Assembly (NCBI RefSeq): GCF_001636345.1
Contig: NZ_KV440945.1
Location: 32,330 to 96,329, forward strand
DNA from: Cytobacillus gottheilii
GTDB taxonomy: Bacteria > Bacillota > Bacilli > Bacillales > Cytobacillaceae
DNA length: 64,000 nt
Direction of reading: 5' to 3'
Part shown: piece after piece, positions 8,797-25,824 of the stretch
Layout of the letters: each line of letters begins with the position of its first letter
How positions within the stretch are numbered: the first letter of the stretch is position 1
The notes under the pieces: model-generated
Database searches by the model: none
Seen by the model: only the letters and a program-made list of their open reading frames with translations
Told to the model about the DNA's origin: nothing
Position numbers and translations under genes: made by a program

Positions 8797-9608
8797 AACT
8801 CATTCACCAACTCCTCTTCTGTTAAATGATACTTCGTCAACGGTATTCCTTTTTCCTTAAACAGCTTGCTCATCTTAACTGGAAAAGGAATATCAAGCCC
8901 CAGCTGTACAAGTTCTTCGTCCATTTGAAAAATTTCAGCAGGCGAGCCTTCTCTGTACAGTTTCCCTTTGTTCATGACAATGATCCGGTCCGCTTTTGCA
9001 GCTTCCTCTAGATCATGTGTGATAGAAATAACAGTCATCTGATGATCCTGCTTAAGTTCTCTGACAGTATCCAAAACTTCCTCTCGGCCTCGAGGGTCAA
9101 GCATGGAGGTTGCTTCGTCCAAAATGATCAGATTGGGTCTCAGCGCTATGACACCCGCTATGGCTACTCGCTGCTTCTGACCGCCTGATAAATGGTGCGG
9201 CTCTTGATCAAGAAACTGGTCCATTTTGACCTTTTCTAGTGAATGTCTAACTCGATCCACCATCTCTTCTCGTGCCACTCCATGATTTTCTAAACCAAAA
9301 GCCACATCATCCTGCACAGTTGTTCCTACAAACTGATTATCTGGATTTTGAAAAACCATGCCAATTTTTTTGCGGACTTCCCAAACGGTATCCTCTGAAA
9401 GCAGCATGCCATCTACAGAAATCGTTCCTTCCTGTGCATATTGCAGCCCATTTAACAGCTTGGCCAATGTTGATTTACCCGAACCATTATGACCAACAAT
9501 TGCAAGCCATTCTCCTTCATATATAGAAAAAGATACTCCTTTTAAGGCATAATCTGCCTCCTCATCGTATTGAAAAGAAATATCCTGTAAACGGACAAGT
9601 TCATTCAT
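8772..9608 (-). CDS. ecfA1: ECF transporter ATPase EcfA1
   Basis: 278 residues. Walker [11 protein letters not shown]-loop [11 protein letters not shown], signature [12 protein letters not shown], Walker [13 protein letters not shown] and H-loop SITHD are complete. The alanine in DEATSMLD is typical of EcfA1. First gene of the ecfA1-ecfA2-ecfT-truA run. It is separated from rplQ by an unusually long 707-bp gap that contains a terminator, so it probably has its own promoter rather than depending on alpha-operon read-through. Confidence 0.95.
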   Translation of the reverse strand: MNELVRLQDISFQYDEEADYALKGVSFSIYEGEWLAIVGHNGSGKSTLAKLLNGLQYAQEGTISVDGMLLSEDTVWEVRKKIGMVFQNPDNQFVGTTVQDDVAFGLENHGVAREEMVDRVRHSLEKVKMDQFLDQEPHHLSGGQKQRVAIAGVIALRPNLIILDEATSMLDPRGREEVLDTVRELKQDHQMTVISITHDLEEAAKADRIIVMNKGKLYREGSPAEIFQMDEELVQLGLDIPFPVKMSKLFKEKGIPLTKYHLTEEELVNELWTSHSKM

Positions 9609-9766
9609 CCAAATACGCTCCTCTCAGCCTTTCTAATCTCTTCTATTCTCAGCTATCCTCGCTTGTTGCATGACAAGTTCTGATAAGAGCTCGCCATGGC
9701 TGTGTACGTATGTGTAGTTTACCGTATACAAAAACAACTTTATTTGCAAATATATAATTTATTAAA

Positions 9767-9793
9767 ACAAAAAACCCGCCAACTTGGCGAGCT
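9767..9793 (-). terminator. Intrinsic terminator in rplQ-ecfA1 gap
   Basis: On the minus strand CTCGCCA pairs with TGGCGGG (7 bp, 3-nt loop), followed by UUUUUUGUUUU. It lies about 520 nt past rplQ and 160 nt before ecfA1, so it could end a long alpha-operon 3' tail or an unrecognised small transcript. Confidence 0.75.
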
Positions 9794-9949
9794 TGAATAG
9801 TAAGACTATAGCATATTTAAGCTTGTACTTCACATAGTAACAGTATCTACATGAATTTCTAAGCGTGTAGAATCATGCTGCCTCCCTATTTAAAGCTCAT
9901 GATGCAGCTACTTTAAATCTTTGCTTACAATTTGATTAAAATAAAGCCT

Positions 9950-10007
9950 GCATCCCCTCCAAAACAGGCCATCCTGTTTGTCCGCTAAAGCTATGTGGAG
10001 GAGATGC
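9950..10007. other. Branched stem element of unknown role
   Basis: The outer stem is GCATC plus CCTCCA paired with TGGAGG plus GATGC (11 bp, one C-A mismatch). It encloses an inner perfect hairpin AAACAGG/CCTGTTT with loop CCAT (9962-9979). The nested pairing suggests a structured RNA or a small repeat. I do not recognise the family. Confidence 0.4.
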
Positions 10008-10315
10008 AACGAGCTAGACGAGTCGCGAAAGAAAGAATTAAACGAGGGATATGCCAAGTTTAACTTTATGAGCTATTTATAAAGCCCTGCTGCTTTCATT
10101 ATTTTTTACAGTAGCTTACATAAGTAAGCTAAACACACGCTCATCATAACACTCAGATTGGCTTATTGCTGGGCTTAGCAATAACAGGAAGCAAGCCCAT
10201 TTACAAAAAGGGGGCAAAGAACAAGTTTGTACTTAAACTGTCCAGCGCCCCACTTGTTGTTGTGCGTCGAACAGCTCAGTCAAGAGACTAAGTCTGTTCA
10301 TTCGCTAAGGTTTTA

Positions 10316-10702
<387 letters not shown>

Positions 10703-10734
10703 TCATTCCCCGAGCTGTAAAAACTTGCTTATGA

Positions 10735-11679
10735 TCAATCGTCTTTACGCAAGCCTAAACCAAGCTCTTCTAATTTATGTTTCACTTCTTCAAGTGATTT
10801 TCTTCCTAAGTTACGAACCTTCATCATATCTTCTTCAGTCTTGTTAGCCAATTCCTGAACAGTGTTGATGCCTGCACGCTTTAGGCAGTTATAAGAACGA
10901 ACAGAAAGATCAAGTTCTTCAATAGTCATTTCAAGTACTTTTTCTTTTTGATCTTCTTCTTTTTCAACCATGATTTCAGCATTTTGTGCTTCATCAGTTA
11001 AACCGACAAAGATATTTAAATGCTCAGTTAAGATCTTCGCTCCAAGTGCAACCGCATCTTGAGGACCTGTACTTCCGTCAGTCCAAACATCGAATGTTAA
11101 CTTATCATAGTTAGTCATTTGCCCTACACGTGTATTCTCTACTTGATAGGAGACACGAGCAACTGGTGTATAGATCGAATCAATCGGAATCACACCGATC
11201 GGCTGATCTTCGCGTTTGTTTTGGACAGCAGGCGTATAGCCTCTTCCGCGTTTTGCAGTCAAGCGCATGTGTAAATGGCCATTTGAACCAAGTGTAGCGA
11301 TATGAAGATCTGGATTCAGAATCTCTACATCACTGTCATGCGTGACATCCGCTGCTGTAACAACACCCTCGCCTTGCACATCAATTTCAAGTGTTTTTTC
11401 TTCATCGGAGTAGATTTTCAGTGCTAGCTTCTTAATGTTTAAAATGATAGATGTTACATCTTCTACGACGCCTTCAATTGTTGAGAACTCATGAAGTACC
11501 CCATCAATTTGGATCGATGTGACAGCGGCACCTGGGAGTGAGGATAAAAGAATACGACGTAAGGAGTTACCCAGAGTTGTACCATATCCACGCTCTAGTG
11601 GCTCTACGACGAACTTCCCGTACTTGGCATCATCGCTGATCTCAACCGTTTCGATTTTTGGTTTTTCTATTTCGATCAT
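10735..11679 (-). CDS. rpoA: RNA polymerase alpha subunit
   Basis: 314 residues from ATG at 11679; the TTG directly in front is less likely since B. subtilis RpoA begins [11 protein letters not shown]. The N-terminal domain (about 1-228) carries the assembly motif [16 protein letters not shown] charged linker with [10 protein letters not shown] leads to the C-terminal domain (about 245-314), whose [14 protein letters not shown] and [13 protein letters not shown] helix-hairpin-helix surfaces bind UP-element DNA and activators. The 170-nt upstream spacer holds a 7-bp hairpin (CGGTTAG/CTAGCCG). Confidence 0.98.
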   Translation of the reverse strand: MIEIEKPKIETVEISDDAKYGKFVVEPLERGYGTTLGNSLRRILLSSLPGAAVTSIQIDGVLHEFSTIEGVVEDVTSIILNIKKLALKIYSDEEKTLEIDVQGEGVVTAADVTHDSDVEILNPDLHIATLGSNGHLHMRLTAKRGRGYTPAVQNKREDQPIGVIPIDSIYTPVARVSYQVENTRVGQMTNYDKLTFDVWTDGSTGPQDAVALGAKILTEHLNIFVGLTDEAQNAEIMVEKEEDQKEKVLEMTIEELDLSVRSYNCLKRAGINTVQELANKTEEDMMKVRNLGRKSLEEVKHKLEELGLGLRKDD

Positions 11680-11851
11680 CAAAATATACCCTCCTTCAAA
11701 ACGTCGAAACCCCGGCTAGTTTTTCTAACCGAAATTCCCCCATGTATACGTTCCCGTTTTGTGCACAACAACTGGAATAATTATTCTGTATAAAAACGAA
11801 AATTGTATCATATCCCATTATAGACAAGGATACAAAATCTATACAGTAAAA

Positions 11852-12241
<390 letters not shown>

Positions 12242-12262
12242 TTAAAGTACCTCCTTTACAGA

Positions 12263-12628
12263 TTATTTCTTCTTGTTCGCTACAGTCTTACGAGGACCTT
12301 TGCGTGTACGTGCGTTGTTTTTCGTGTTTTGTCCACGAACAGGTAATCCACGACGGTGACGAAGACCGCGGTAGCTTCCGATTTCCATTAAACGTTTGAT
12401 GTTAAGTGAAATTTCACGACGAAGATCACCTTCAACTTTTAACTTGTCGATTTGCTCACGGATTTTGTTTAATTCATCTTCTGTTAGATCGCGAACGCGA
12501 GTGTCTTCAGATACACCAGCTTCAGCAAGAATCTTTGAAGAAGTATTTCTACCAATACCATAGATATAAGTTAATGAGATAACCACACGTTTCTCACGTG
12601 GTACATCTACACCAGCAATACGTGCCAT
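12263..12628 (-). CDS. rpsM: 30S ribosomal protein uS13
   Basis: 121 residues, [21 protein letters not shown] start, helix-two-turn-helix region, and basic C-terminal tail [19 protein letters not shown] that contacts the P-site tRNA and forms the B1 intersubunit bridge. It follows rpmJ closely. Confidence 0.98.
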   Translation of the reverse strand: MARIAGVDVPREKRVVISLTYIYGIGRNTSSKILAEAGVSEDTRVRDLTEDELNKIREQIDKLKVEGDLRREISLNIKRLMEIGSYRGLRHRRGLPVRGQNTKNNARTRKGPRKTVANKKK

Positions 12629-12650
12629 TTATACGCGCACCTCCTTGTTA

Positions 12651-13018
<368 letters not shown>

Positions 13019-13209
13019 CGAACGCGTCTCCCTTCTTAATCAAAATACGAAATCTTAAATGCTTAGATTAACCTAAGACATTAGCTTTTCTTTGTTAAAC
13101 TACGCGGTCAGGTTTCTAAAAGATCTGCTCCAAACCTGAAGAGTTACTAAATTATTGTCCTGCTTATGGCTGCCGATTAAAATCAGTACAACCAATCAAC
13201 AACCTTATA

Positions 13210-13218
13210 ATTATAGCA
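13210..13218 (-). promoter_or_regulatory. Extended -10 promoter upstream of infA
   Basis: TGCTATAAT on the minus strand (TATAAT at 13210-13215) is a perfect extended -10 element. No good -35 is at 17 bp, which extended -10 promoters tolerate. It would give infA a leader of roughly 185 nt and allow infA-rpmJ-rpsM-rpsK-rpoA-rplQ to be expressed apart from the spc genes. Confidence 0.55.
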
Positions 13219-13301
13219 TACTGACTATGTTTACGTCTTGTAAAAAGAGAAAATTCTTTTTGAACGCAAATTGTCCAGAATTTTTTCATGAAACCTTATG
13301 T

Positions 13302-14710
<1,409 letters not shown>

Positions 14711-14756
14711 CTAGTCTGAAAATGGTTATAGGGAACACACGTCCCCTTTAACCAGA

Positions 14757-16052
14757 TTATTTTATAAAGCCTTTATAATGACGTTTAACAAGCTGTGACT
14801 CAAGCTGCTTCATTGTATCAAGTGCAACACCGACAACAATTAGTAAGCTTGTTCCTCCAATTTGCGCTGATTCTGGTAATCCTGCGATATTAATGAAAAA
14901 CATCGGCACAATTGAAATCGCGGTAAGGAATAATGCACCAACAAATGTTAAACGGTAGAGAACGCGTGTTAAGTATTCCTGCGTATTTTTACCAGGTCTG
15001 ATCCCTGGTACATAACCGCCCTGCTTCTTTAAGTTTTCAGAGACTTGCTCTGGGTTAACTTGAATGAAAGCATAGAAATACGTAAATGCAATAATCAGCG
15101 CACTATAGATTACCATACCAATTGGCTCTGTGTAATCAAATACAGTGATTATCCAATCTGTAACACTATTTGACTCAAAGAAGCCCGCAATTGTTCTTGG
15201 CGTAACAATAAATGAAACAGCGAAGATTACTGGAATAACTCCAGCTGCGTTAACTTTCAATGGCAAATGTGTGTTTTGCATACCAGCAGAAGCATTGCCT
15301 GCAGATACCCGTTTTGCATATTGCACAGGAATTTTCCTTAAAGCCTGTTGGATGAAAATTGTACCAACGATTATAGCAATAACTGCAATAAGGATCAGCA
15401 CCATTGTAATGATGCGAAGGAATAACTGGTCACCCGCATTTTCAAATTGCTGTGCATAGATCTGATTGACGATATTTGGAATACCAGCAACGATCCCAGC
15501 AAAAATGATAATGGAAATTCCGTTTCCTACTCCCTTTTCAGTAATTTGCTCGCCCAGCCACATTAAAAATGCAGTTCCAGCGGTCAATACTGTTGCAATA
15601 AGCAGGTATGAACCTATACCAGTATTCTCAATTAGCATACCGCCTGCCAGGTTATTAAACCCATAAGACATACCAAGAGCCTGGATAAATCCAAGCACGA
15701 TAGTAAAATAGCGAGTAAACTGTGCTAACTTACGGCGCCCAACATCTCCTTGCTTAGACCATTCCGTAAATTTAGGCACAACATCCATTTGCAGAAGCTG
15801 CACAATGATTGATGCTGTGATATACGGCATGATCCCCATAGCAAGAATAGAGAAGTTAAGAAGTGCACCGCCGCCAAATGTATTCAGCACACCAAATACA
15901 TTTAGTGAATCCTGTGCTTGCAGTACATCGGCATTCACACCTGGCACAGGTATGAACGTACCGATGCGAAAAACAATCAGCATTAAAAGGGTGAATATAA
16001 TCTTGTTTCTTATATCACCCACGCGCATAAAATTGGAGATTGTCTTAAACAT
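14757..16052 (-). CDS. secY: Protein translocase subunit SecY
   Basis: 431 residues with ten predicted transmembrane helices, the central pore protein of the Sec channel. The N-terminal amphipathic FMRVGDIRNKIIFT, the plug region after TM1 (about 55-70) and the C-terminal cytoplasmic loop GYVPGIRPGKNTQEYL that engages SecA and the ribosome are visible. Its ATG overlaps the rplO stop by one base. SecE is encoded at 42684-42866 in this window. Confidence 0.98.
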   Translation of the reverse strand: MFKTISNFMRVGDIRNKIIFTLLMLIVFRIGTFIPVPGVNADVLQAQDSLNVFGVLNTFGGGALLNFSILAMGIMPYITASIIVQLLQMDVVPKFTEWSKQGDVGRRKLAQFTRYFTIVLGFIQALGMSYGFNNLAGGMLIENTGIGSYLLIATVLTAGTAFLMWLGEQITEKGVGNGISIIIFAGIVAGIPNIVNQIYAQQFENAGDQLFLRIITMVLILIAVIAIIVGTIFIQQALRKIPVQYAKRVSAGNASAGMQNTHLPLKVNAAGVIPVIFAVSFIVTPRTIAGFFESNSVTDWIITVFDYTEPIGMVIYSALIIAFTYFYAFIQVNPEQVSENLKKQGGYVPGIRPGKNTQEYLTRVLYRLTFVGALFLTAISIVPMFFINIAGLPESAQIGGTSLLIVVGVALDTMKQLESQLVKRHYKGFIK

Positions 16053-16492
16053 TAAATCACCTCTGTTTGACCGCCGGCAGCTTCAATAGCTTCCTTTGCA
16101 GCAGAGGAGAATTTATGAGCTTTAACTGTAAGCTTTTTCTCAACTTTGCCTTTAGCAAGAATTTTGATTCCTGCTCTTTCTTTGCTGACTACACCAGTTT
16201 CAATTAGAAGCTCTGGTGAAACCACAGTTCCGTCTTCGAAGCGGTTTAGGGCGTCAAGGTTTACAACAGCATAATCTTTACGATTGATGTTTGTAAATCC
16301 GCGTTTTGGCAAGCGTTGGAATAAAGGTGTTTGACCACCCTCAAAACCAGGACGTACACCGCCGCCTGAACGTGCGTTTTGACCTTTATGACCTTTACCA
16401 GCAGTTTTACCATTACCAGAACCGATTCCGCGACCTTTACGCTTACGTTCTTGACGAGAACCTTCTGCAGGTTTTAATTCATGAAGTTTCAT
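16052..16492 (-). CDS. rplO: 50S ribosomal protein uL15
   Basis: 146 residues with the glycine/arginine-rich N-terminal extension ([22 protein letters not shown]) that threads into 23S rRNA, and a globular C-terminal part. It lies between rpmD and secY with a one-base overlap to secY. Confidence 0.98.
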   Translation of the reverse strand: MKLHELKPAEGSRQERKRKGRGIGSGNGKTAGKGHKGQNARSGGGVRPGFEGGQTPLFQRLPKRGFTNINRKDYAVVNLDALNRFEDGTVVSPELLIETGVVSKERAGIKILAKGKVEKKLTVKAHKFSSAAKEAIEAAGGQTEVI

Positions 16493-16526
16493 GTTGGCAC
16501 CTCCTTATTTTATAGAAGAGTGATAA

Positions 16527-16709
16527 TTAGTTTTCTTTAACCGTAACAAGGTGAGCTACCTTATTGATCATACCGCGGATTGCTGCATTATCCTGGTGCT
16601 CAACTGTTTGGTGCATTTTACGCAAGCCAAGGGCTTTAACTGTTTCGCGTTGGTCCTGTGGGCGGCCAATCACGCTGCGAGTGAGGGTCACTTCTAGTTT
16701 ATTCGCCAT
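16527..16709 (-). CDS. rpmD: 50S ribosomal protein uL30
   Basis: 60 residues, complete short bacterial uL30: [20 protein letters not shown] followed by [14 protein letters not shown]. The position between rpsE and rplO is canonical. Confidence 0.97.
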   Translation of the reverse strand: MANKLEVTLTRSVIGRPQDQRETVKALGLRKMHQTVEHQDNAAIRGMINKVAHLVTVKEN

Positions 16710-16722
16710 CTGATTTCCCTCC

Positions 16723-17244
<522 letters not shown>

Positions 17245-17247
17245 CTA

Positions 17248-17610
17248 TTAAAATTCCAACCCGTTTTCGCGTGCAGCATCAGCTAATGCTTTTACGCGGC
17301 CATGATAGAGGTATCCTCCACGGTCGAATACTACAGAATTAACTCCTTTTTCAACAGCACGTTTTGCAACTAGTTCTCCAACTTTAACAGCTGCATCAAC
17401 ATTGCTTGTAGAATCAAGGTTAACATCTTTATCAAGTGATGACGCACTTGCAATCGTTACTTTGTTTACATCATCAATTAATTGAGCGTAAATGTGTTTG
17501 TTTGAACGGAACACATTTAAACGAGGACGAACCGCAGTTCCAGAAAGCTTTGCACGAACACGTGCATGTCTTTTTTTACGAACTGCATTTTTATCAGCCT
17601 TCGTAATCAT
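17248..17610 (-). CDS. rplR: 50S ribosomal protein uL18
   Basis: 120 residues from ATG at 17610, 8 nt after GGAG; an in-frame GTG three codons earlier overlaps the ribosome site. B. subtilis RplR also begins MITK. It binds 5S rRNA with uL5. The [10 protein letters not shown] and [22 protein letters not shown] signatures are intact. Confidence 0.97.
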   Translation of the reverse strand: MITKADKNAVRKKRHARVRAKLSGTAVRPRLNVFRSNKHIYAQLIDDVNKVTIASASSLDKDVNLDSTSNVDAAVKVGELVAKRAVEKGVNSVVFDRGGYLYHGRVKALADAARENGLEF

Positions 17611-17642
17611 TTCGGTCACTCCTTTCGTTTACCTAAGCGGCA

Positions 17643-18179
17643 TTACTTACCTGTTTTACCTTCTTTACGGCGCACATATTCGCCTTCATAACGGATCCCT
17701 TTACCTTTGTAAGGCTCTGGAGGACGAACGTCACGGATGTTAGCTGCTAAAGCACCAACACGTTCTTTGTTAGTTCCTTTAACGATAACTTTTGTATTAG
17801 ATGGTACTTCGATTTCAAGACCTTCTTCAGGCTCGATTTCTACAGGGTGAGAATAACCAACGTTTAACACTAGCTTTTTCCCTTGTTTTTGAGCACGGTA
17901 ACCGACACCGATAAGCTCTAAACCTCTTTCAAAGCCTTTGGAAACTCCCTCAACCATGTTAGCGATCAATGCACGAGTAGTTCCGTGTAGAGCACGGTGC
18001 TCTTTAGATTCAGATGGACGAACAATGTTAATGATGTTCTCTTCCACTTTCACTTCGATATCAGGGTTAAATGAACGAGAAAGTTCACCTTTAGGACCTT
18101 TAACTGTAACTGCTGCTCCATCAATTGTAATAGTTACACCAGATGGAATTTCGATTGGTTTTTTACCTATACGAGACAT
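17643..18179 (-). CDS. rplF: 50S ribosomal protein uL6
   Basis: 178 residues made of two tandem homologous alpha/beta domains (about 1-80 and 82-165). The second carries the signature [23 protein letters not shown] near the C-terminus that contacts the sarcin-ricin region. Order rpsH-rplF-rplR is canonical. Confidence 0.98.
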   Translation of the reverse strand: MSRIGKKPIEIPSGVTITIDGAAVTVKGPKGELSRSFNPDIEVKVEENIINIVRPSESKEHRALHGTTRALIANMVEGVSKGFERGLELIGVGYRAQKQGKKLVLNVGYSHPVEIEPEEGLEIEVPSNTKVIVKGTNKERVGALAANIRDVRPPEPYKGKGIRYEGEYVRRKEGKTGK

Positions 18180-18210
18180 TTATTGCACCTCCATTCATTA
18201 AGAAACTCTA

Positions 18211-18609
18211 TTACCAAACGTATGCTAGTACTTCTCCGCCAACTTGTTTAGCGCGAGCTTCTTTATCTGTAAGAACTCCTTGAGAAGTAGAAACTAGTGC
18301 GATACCTAAACCGTTAAGTACACGAGGTACTTCATCAGCTTTTGCGTATACACGAAGACCAGGCTTACTGATACGCTTAAGACCAGTAATAACGCGCTCG
18401 TTGTTTGCACCGTATTTTAAGAAAATGCGGATAATGCCTTGCTTATTGTCTTCGATAAACTCAACATCACGCACGAATCCTTCACGCTTAAGGATTTCAG
18501 CAACTTCTTTCTTGATATTAGAAGCAGGAACTTCTAATTTTTCGTGACGAACCATATTCGCATTACGGATGCGAGTAAGCAAATCTGCAATTGGATCTGT
18601 CATGACCAT
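18211..18609 (-). CDS. rpsH: 30S ribosomal protein uS8
   Basis: 132 residues beginning [19 protein letters not shown], nearly identical to B. subtilis. The C-terminal [26 protein letters not shown] contains the 16S helix 21-binding surface. In E. coli uS8 represses the spc operon; whether it does so here is not shown by the sequence. Confidence 0.98.
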   Translation of the reverse strand: MVMTDPIADLLTRIRNANMVRHEKLEVPASNIKKEVAEILKREGFVRDVEFIEDNKQGIIRIFLKYGANNERVITGLKRISKPGLRVYAKADEVPRVLNGLGIALVSTSQGVLTDKEARAKQVGGEVLAYVW

Positions 18610-18638
18610 TGTTTTTACCTCCTTCCCAACTTTGGGTT

Positions 18639-18842
<204 letters not shown>

Positions 18843-18849
18843 TTAGCGA

Positions 18850-19389
18850 TTACTTTTGGAATGGCATTCCAAATTGAGTTAAAAGTTCACGAGCTTCTTC
18901 ATCAGTATTAGCTGTAGTTACGATAACGATATCCATACCACGAACTTTGCTTACTTTATCGTAATCAATCTCAGGGAAGATTAATTGTTCTTTCACACCA
19001 AGTGTGTAGTTTCCACGGCCGTCAAAAGACTTTTTAGAAATACCGCGGAAGTCACGTACACGTGGAAGAGAAACCGATACTAATTTATCAAAGAATTCGT
19101 ACATACGCTCACCGCGTAGTGTAACTTTAGCACCGATCGGCATGCCTTCACGAAGACGGAAGCCAGCGATTGATTTCTTCGCACGTGTCACAAGTGGTTT
19201 CTGTCCAGTGATTTGTGCTAGTTCTTCAACAGCATTATCTAATGCTTTTGAGTTTGAAACTGCATCACCGACACCCATGTTGATAACGATTTTTTCAAGC
19301 TTTGGAACTTGCATTACTGAACTATAGTTGAACTTGCTCACTAGAGCAGGTGTAATTTCTTTACTGTGTTTTTCTTTTAGGCGGTTCAT
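18850..19389 (-). CDS. rplE: 50S ribosomal protein uL5
   Basis: 179 residues. Conserved [24 protein letters not shown] and the [24 protein letters not shown] loop are present. It binds 5S rRNA with uL18 and contacts P-site tRNA in the central protuberance. It follows rplX by 26 nt. Confidence 0.98.
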   Translation of the reverse strand: MNRLKEKHSKEITPALVSKFNYSSVMQVPKLEKIVINMGVGDAVSNSKALDNAVEELAQITGQKPLVTRAKKSIAGFRLREGMPIGAKVTLRGERMYEFFDKLVSVSLPRVRDFRGISKKSFDGRGNYTLGVKEQLIFPEIDYDKVSKVRGMDIVIVTTANTDEEARELLTQFGMPFQK

Positions 19390-19415
19390 TCATAGTACCT
19401 CCCTTCTTCTATTAA

Positions 19416-19727
19416 CTATTTATCTAGAACTTCACCGGATTTTTTTGCTACACGTACTTTTTTGCCATCAACCGTCTTGTAGCCTACACGAGTTGGTTCA
19501 CCAGACTTAGGGTCAACAGGCATAACGTTTGATACATGAACAGGTGCCTCTTGGCTGATGATTCCGCCTTGCGGATTCACTTGGGATGGCTTAGCGTGTT
19601 TCTTAACAACGTTTACTCCTTCAACTAGCACTCGGCTTTGTTTAGGGAAAGCTGCTAGGATAACACCTGTTTTGCCTTTATCCTTACCAGAGATGACCAT
19701 AACTTTATCACCTTTTTTTACATGCAT
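19416..19727 (-). CDS. rplX: 50S ribosomal protein uL24
   Basis: 103 residues from ATG at 19727 ([19 protein letters not shown]), with AGGAGGT about 9 nt upstream. An eight-codon N-terminal extension of the open frame has no ribosome site and is not found in B. subtilis. KOW motif at about residues 5-30. It is an assembly-initiating protein near the tunnel exit. Confidence 0.97.
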   Translation of the reverse strand: MHVKKGDKVMVISGKDKGKTGVILAAFPKQSRVLVEGVNVVKKHAKPSQVNPQGGIISQEAPVHVSNVMPVDPKSGEPTRVGYKTVDGKKVRVAKKSGEVLDK

Positions 19728-19763
19728 CTGTGCGCACCTCCTTAAAGGCAATTTGATTTAGAT

Positions 19764-20153
<390 letters not shown>

Positions 20154-20173
20154 TCAGACTCCCTACCGAACAA

Positions 20174-20452
<279 letters not shown>

Positions 20453-20458
20453 TCAATA

Positions 20459-21083
<625 letters not shown>

Positions 21084-21084
21084 A

Positions 21085-22101
<1,017 letters not shown>

Positions 22102-22104
22102 TCA

Positions 22105-22383
22105 TTAACGTCTTGTTTTCTTATCATCATTGCCATGGCCTTTGTATGCACGAGTTGGAGCGAATTCTCCAAGCTTGTGTCCTACCATGTCTTCTGTGAT
22201 ATATACAGGCACATGTTTACGACCATCATATACTGCAATAGTATGTCCGATGAATTGCGGGAAGATCGTAGAACGACGAGACCAAGTTTTTGTAACAGAC
22301 TTGCTTTCGGTTTCGTTAAGCTTTTCGATCTTTGTCATTAAATGTTCGTCAACAAAAGGTCCTTTTTTTAAGCTGCGACCCAT
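22105..22383 (-). CDS. rpsS: 30S ribosomal protein uS19
   Basis: 92 residues: [20 protein letters not shown] start, [29 protein letters not shown] core and the basic C-terminal tail. It sits in the 30S head with uS13 and forms bridge B1. Located between rplB and rplV. Confidence 0.98.
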   Translation of the reverse strand: MGRSLKKGPFVDEHLMTKIEKLNETESKSVTKTWSRRSTIFPQFIGHTIAVYDGRKHVPVYITEDMVGHKLGEFAPTRAYKGHGNDDKKTRR

Positions 22384-22443
22384 GATTGAACCTCCCTTCG
22401 TGATTGTTCTACGGCCCTGTTCTGGAACCGTAGCTCAATCCCG

Positions 22444-23295
<852 letters not shown>

Positions 23296-23309
23296 TTAGA
23301 TCAATAATA

Positions 23310-23594
23310 TTATGCTTCGAAAATCTCGATTTCTTTGCTGTCGGCAGTTAGTTTAACAATCGCTTTACGGCGTTTGTTTGTGTATCCGCCAAATTTGCCC
23401 ATACGCTTGAATTTACCTTTGTAGTTCATGATGTTGACTTTTTCAACTTTCACGTCAAAGATTTCTTCAACAGCGTCTTTAACTTGTGTTTTGTTAGCTC
23501 TTACATCAACTTCGAAAGTGTACTTTTTCTCAGCCATGATGTCAGTAGAACGTTCTGTGATAACGGGGCGCTTAATGATATCGCGTGCATCCAT
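23310..23594 (-). CDS. rplW: 50S ribosomal protein uL23
   Basis: 94 residues, [20 protein letters not shown] start. It is the tunnel-exit docking site for trigger factor and SRP. The ATG overlaps the rplD stop by one base (TAATG), giving translational coupling. The loop [20 protein letters not shown] is basic and binds rRNA. Confidence 0.97.
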   Translation of the reverse strand: MDARDIIKRPVITERSTDIMAEKKYTFEVDVRANKTQVKDAVEEIFDVKVEKVNIMNYKGKFKRMGKFGGYTNKRRKAIVKLTADSKEIEIFEA

Positions 23595-24217
23595 TATGCA
23601 AGCACCTCCTCTACTTTTTCAACCGCTTGTTTCGTCATGATTAATTTATCATGATTTAAAACATCTAACACACTAATTCCAGCAGCAGTTACAACAGTTA
23701 CACCAGGAATGTTACGTGCAGATAATGCTACGTTTTCATCAAGGTCAGCTGTTACGATAAGTGCTTTAGAATCAACTGATAGACCTTTTAGAAGACCTTT
23801 GAAATCCTTTGTTTTTGGAGCTTCAAAAGCTAAACCTTCTAATACAAGTACATTTTCATCTAATACTTTAGAAGAAAGTGCAGATTTAATTGCTAAACGG
23901 CGAACTTTTTTAGGTAATTTATAGCTGTAGCTGCGTGGTACAGGACCGAATACAGTACCGCCTCCGCGCCATTGTGGAGATCTGATAGATCCTTGACGAG
24001 CACGACCAGTACCTTTTTGGCGCCATGGCTTACGTCCACCGCCCGCTACTTCAGAACGAATTTTTGTTTTATGAGTTCCTTGACGTAATGATGCTCTTTG
24101 CATAACTACTGCTTCGAACATTACGTGGTTATTAGGCTCAATACCAAAGATTGATTCGTTAAGTTCGATATCACCAACTTTAGAACCGCTTTGGTTATAT
24201 AATGCTACTTTAGGCAT
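23594..24217 (-). CDS. rplD: 50S ribosomal protein uL4
   Basis: 207 residues. The extended loop (about 45-100, [29 protein letters not shown] region) reaches the tunnel constriction next to uL22 and is the usual site of macrolide-resistance changes; it looks intact. In E. coli uL4 autoregulates the S10 operon; that mechanism is not known in Bacillus and no matching leader was identified. Confidence 0.98.
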   Translation of the reverse strand: MPKVALYNQSGSKVGDIELNESIFGIEPNNHVMFEAVVMQRASLRQGTHKTKIRSEVAGGGRKPWRQKGTGRARQGSIRSPQWRGGGTVFGPVPRSYSYKLPKKVRRLAIKSALSSKVLDENVLVLEGLAFEAPKTKDFKGLLKGLSVDSKALIVTADLDENVALSARNIPGVTVVTAAGISVLDVLNHDKLIMTKQAVEKVEEVLA

Positions 24218-24242
24218 TTATGTTTCCTCCTTTCCAGTGTAA

Positions 24243-24872
24243 TTACTTCGCTTTTACCGCGCTTTTAATTTTAAGAAGTGCTTTTCTAGGACCTGGCACA
24301 TTTCCTTTAATTAAAAGAAGGTTGCGTTCTGCATCCACTTTAACGATTTCAAGGTTTTGAACTGTGATTTGCTCGCCGCCCATGCGTCCTGGTAATAATT
24401 TACCTTTGAATACACGGTTTGGAGCTACAGGACCCATTGAACCAGGACGACGGTGGTAACGTGAACCGTGTGCCATTGGCCCGCGAGATTGTCCGTGGCG
24501 TTTGATAGCACCCTGGAAACCTTTACCCTTTGAGATTCCTGTTACATCAACAGTTTCGCCCTCAGCGAAAATTTCTACTTTGACTTCTTGACCAACTTCA
24601 TACTCAGCTAAGTTTACGTCGCGGAATTCACGAACGAAGCGCTTAGGAGCAGTGTTTGCTTTTGCAACGTGACCTTTTTCAGGTTTGTTTGAAAGCTTTT
24701 CGCGTTTGTCTTCGAAACCGATTTGGATCGCTTCGTATCCGTCTGTTTCAGCAGATTTCTTTTGAAGAACAACGTTTCCAGCAGTTTCAACAACTGTTAC
24801 CGGGATTAGATCACCGTTTTCAGCAAATACTTGAGTCATACCAATCTTTCTTCCTAAGATTCCTTTGGTCAT
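24243..24872 (-). CDS. rplC: 50S ribosomal protein uL3
   Basis: 209 residues from ATG at 24872 ([16 protein letters not shown]), 10 nt after GGAGG. An in-frame GTG three codons earlier abuts the ribosome site. The central extension [24 protein letters not shown] reaches the peptidyl-transferase centre and is the linezolid/tiamulin resistance hot spot. It starts 50S assembly with uL24. Confidence 0.97.
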   Translation of the reverse strand: MTKGILGRKIGMTQVFAENGDLIPVTVVETAGNVVLQKKSAETDGYEAIQIGFEDKREKLSNKPEKGHVAKANTAPKRFVREFRDVNLAEYEVGQEVKVEIFAEGETVDVTGISKGKGFQGAIKRHGQSRGPMAHGSRYHRRPGSMGPVAPNRVFKGKLLPGRMGGEQITVQNLEIVKVDAERNLLLIKGNVPGPRKALLKIKSAVKAK

Positions 24873-24912
24873 ATCAGTCACACCTCCTACAATATGTTAG
24901 TTATTTATTAAA

Positions 24913-25347
<435 letters not shown>

Positions 25348-25352
25348 TGTCT

Positions 25353-25381
25353 ATTATACAGAAACTATAAATGAAATGCAA
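25353..25381 (-). promoter_or_regulatory. Promoter of the S10-spc-alpha super-operon
   Basis: TTGCAT (25376-25381), 17-bp spacer, perfect TATAAT (25353-25358) on the minus strand. It is the only good promoter seen between tuf and rpsJ. Confidence 0.75.
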
Positions 25382-25824
25382 CATAAATATTGATTCATTT
25401 CTGTTTCGCGCACTTTTTTAATTATATCTACTTATGATCCTTATTTCAAGTAGTTCTTTTAACTAACAGCAATTTCTATTTTAACATCAGATTATTGATG
25501 TGTTTCTTCTATATAATAGTTGCATAAATACCATAACTTTATATCCCTTTGATCGAGATCCTTCTTCAAAGAGGGTTTGCCCTTTTATTAATATAAGTTA
25601 TAGATGCATTAAGGAATTTTTATTCAGAATAGAATTGAGATGTGCTTGTTTATTTTTCTCTTTAGATATTTGCACATAACATTCAAATGTAAAAGTGACT
25701 CTATGGGTTTGGCTTATAGATAATATCCTTTTAACTTTTCTATAGTTAAGTCATCGAATAGTTGTTGTACTTAAGTATTATTTGATAGAGTTTGTTAGCC
25801 TATAGCTTGATTACATATAAAGCA
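25382..25824. other. AT-rich gene-free stretch between tuf terminators and S10 promoter
   Basis: No coding frame was recognised on either strand. A short GGG-TTTG-CCC hairpin with flanking A/T runs near 25570-25585 looks like a weak bidirectional terminator. B. subtilis has a gene (ybaC) at this place; none is present here. Confidence 0.5.

Larger units (their letters stand above)
9609..10315. other. 707-bp intergenic region, gene-free but rich in hairpins
   Basis: No plausible coding frame with a ribosome site was found. It holds a terminator (9767-9793), a branched stem element (9950-10007) and two short perfect hairpins (10112-10131 and 10163-10184). A possible decayed fragment of the 6161-6292 repeat (GGCGCTGGACA, read on the minus strand near 10240) also appears. 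Gene order on both sides is the B. subtilis order, so extra sequence has accumulated between neighbours that are close together there. Confidence 0.6.

Noticed and set aside
10231..10262. Second copy of the 6161-6292 repeat
   Set aside because: Only about 11 bases (GGCGCTGGACA) match and the palindrome arms are missing, so it is at most a relic.
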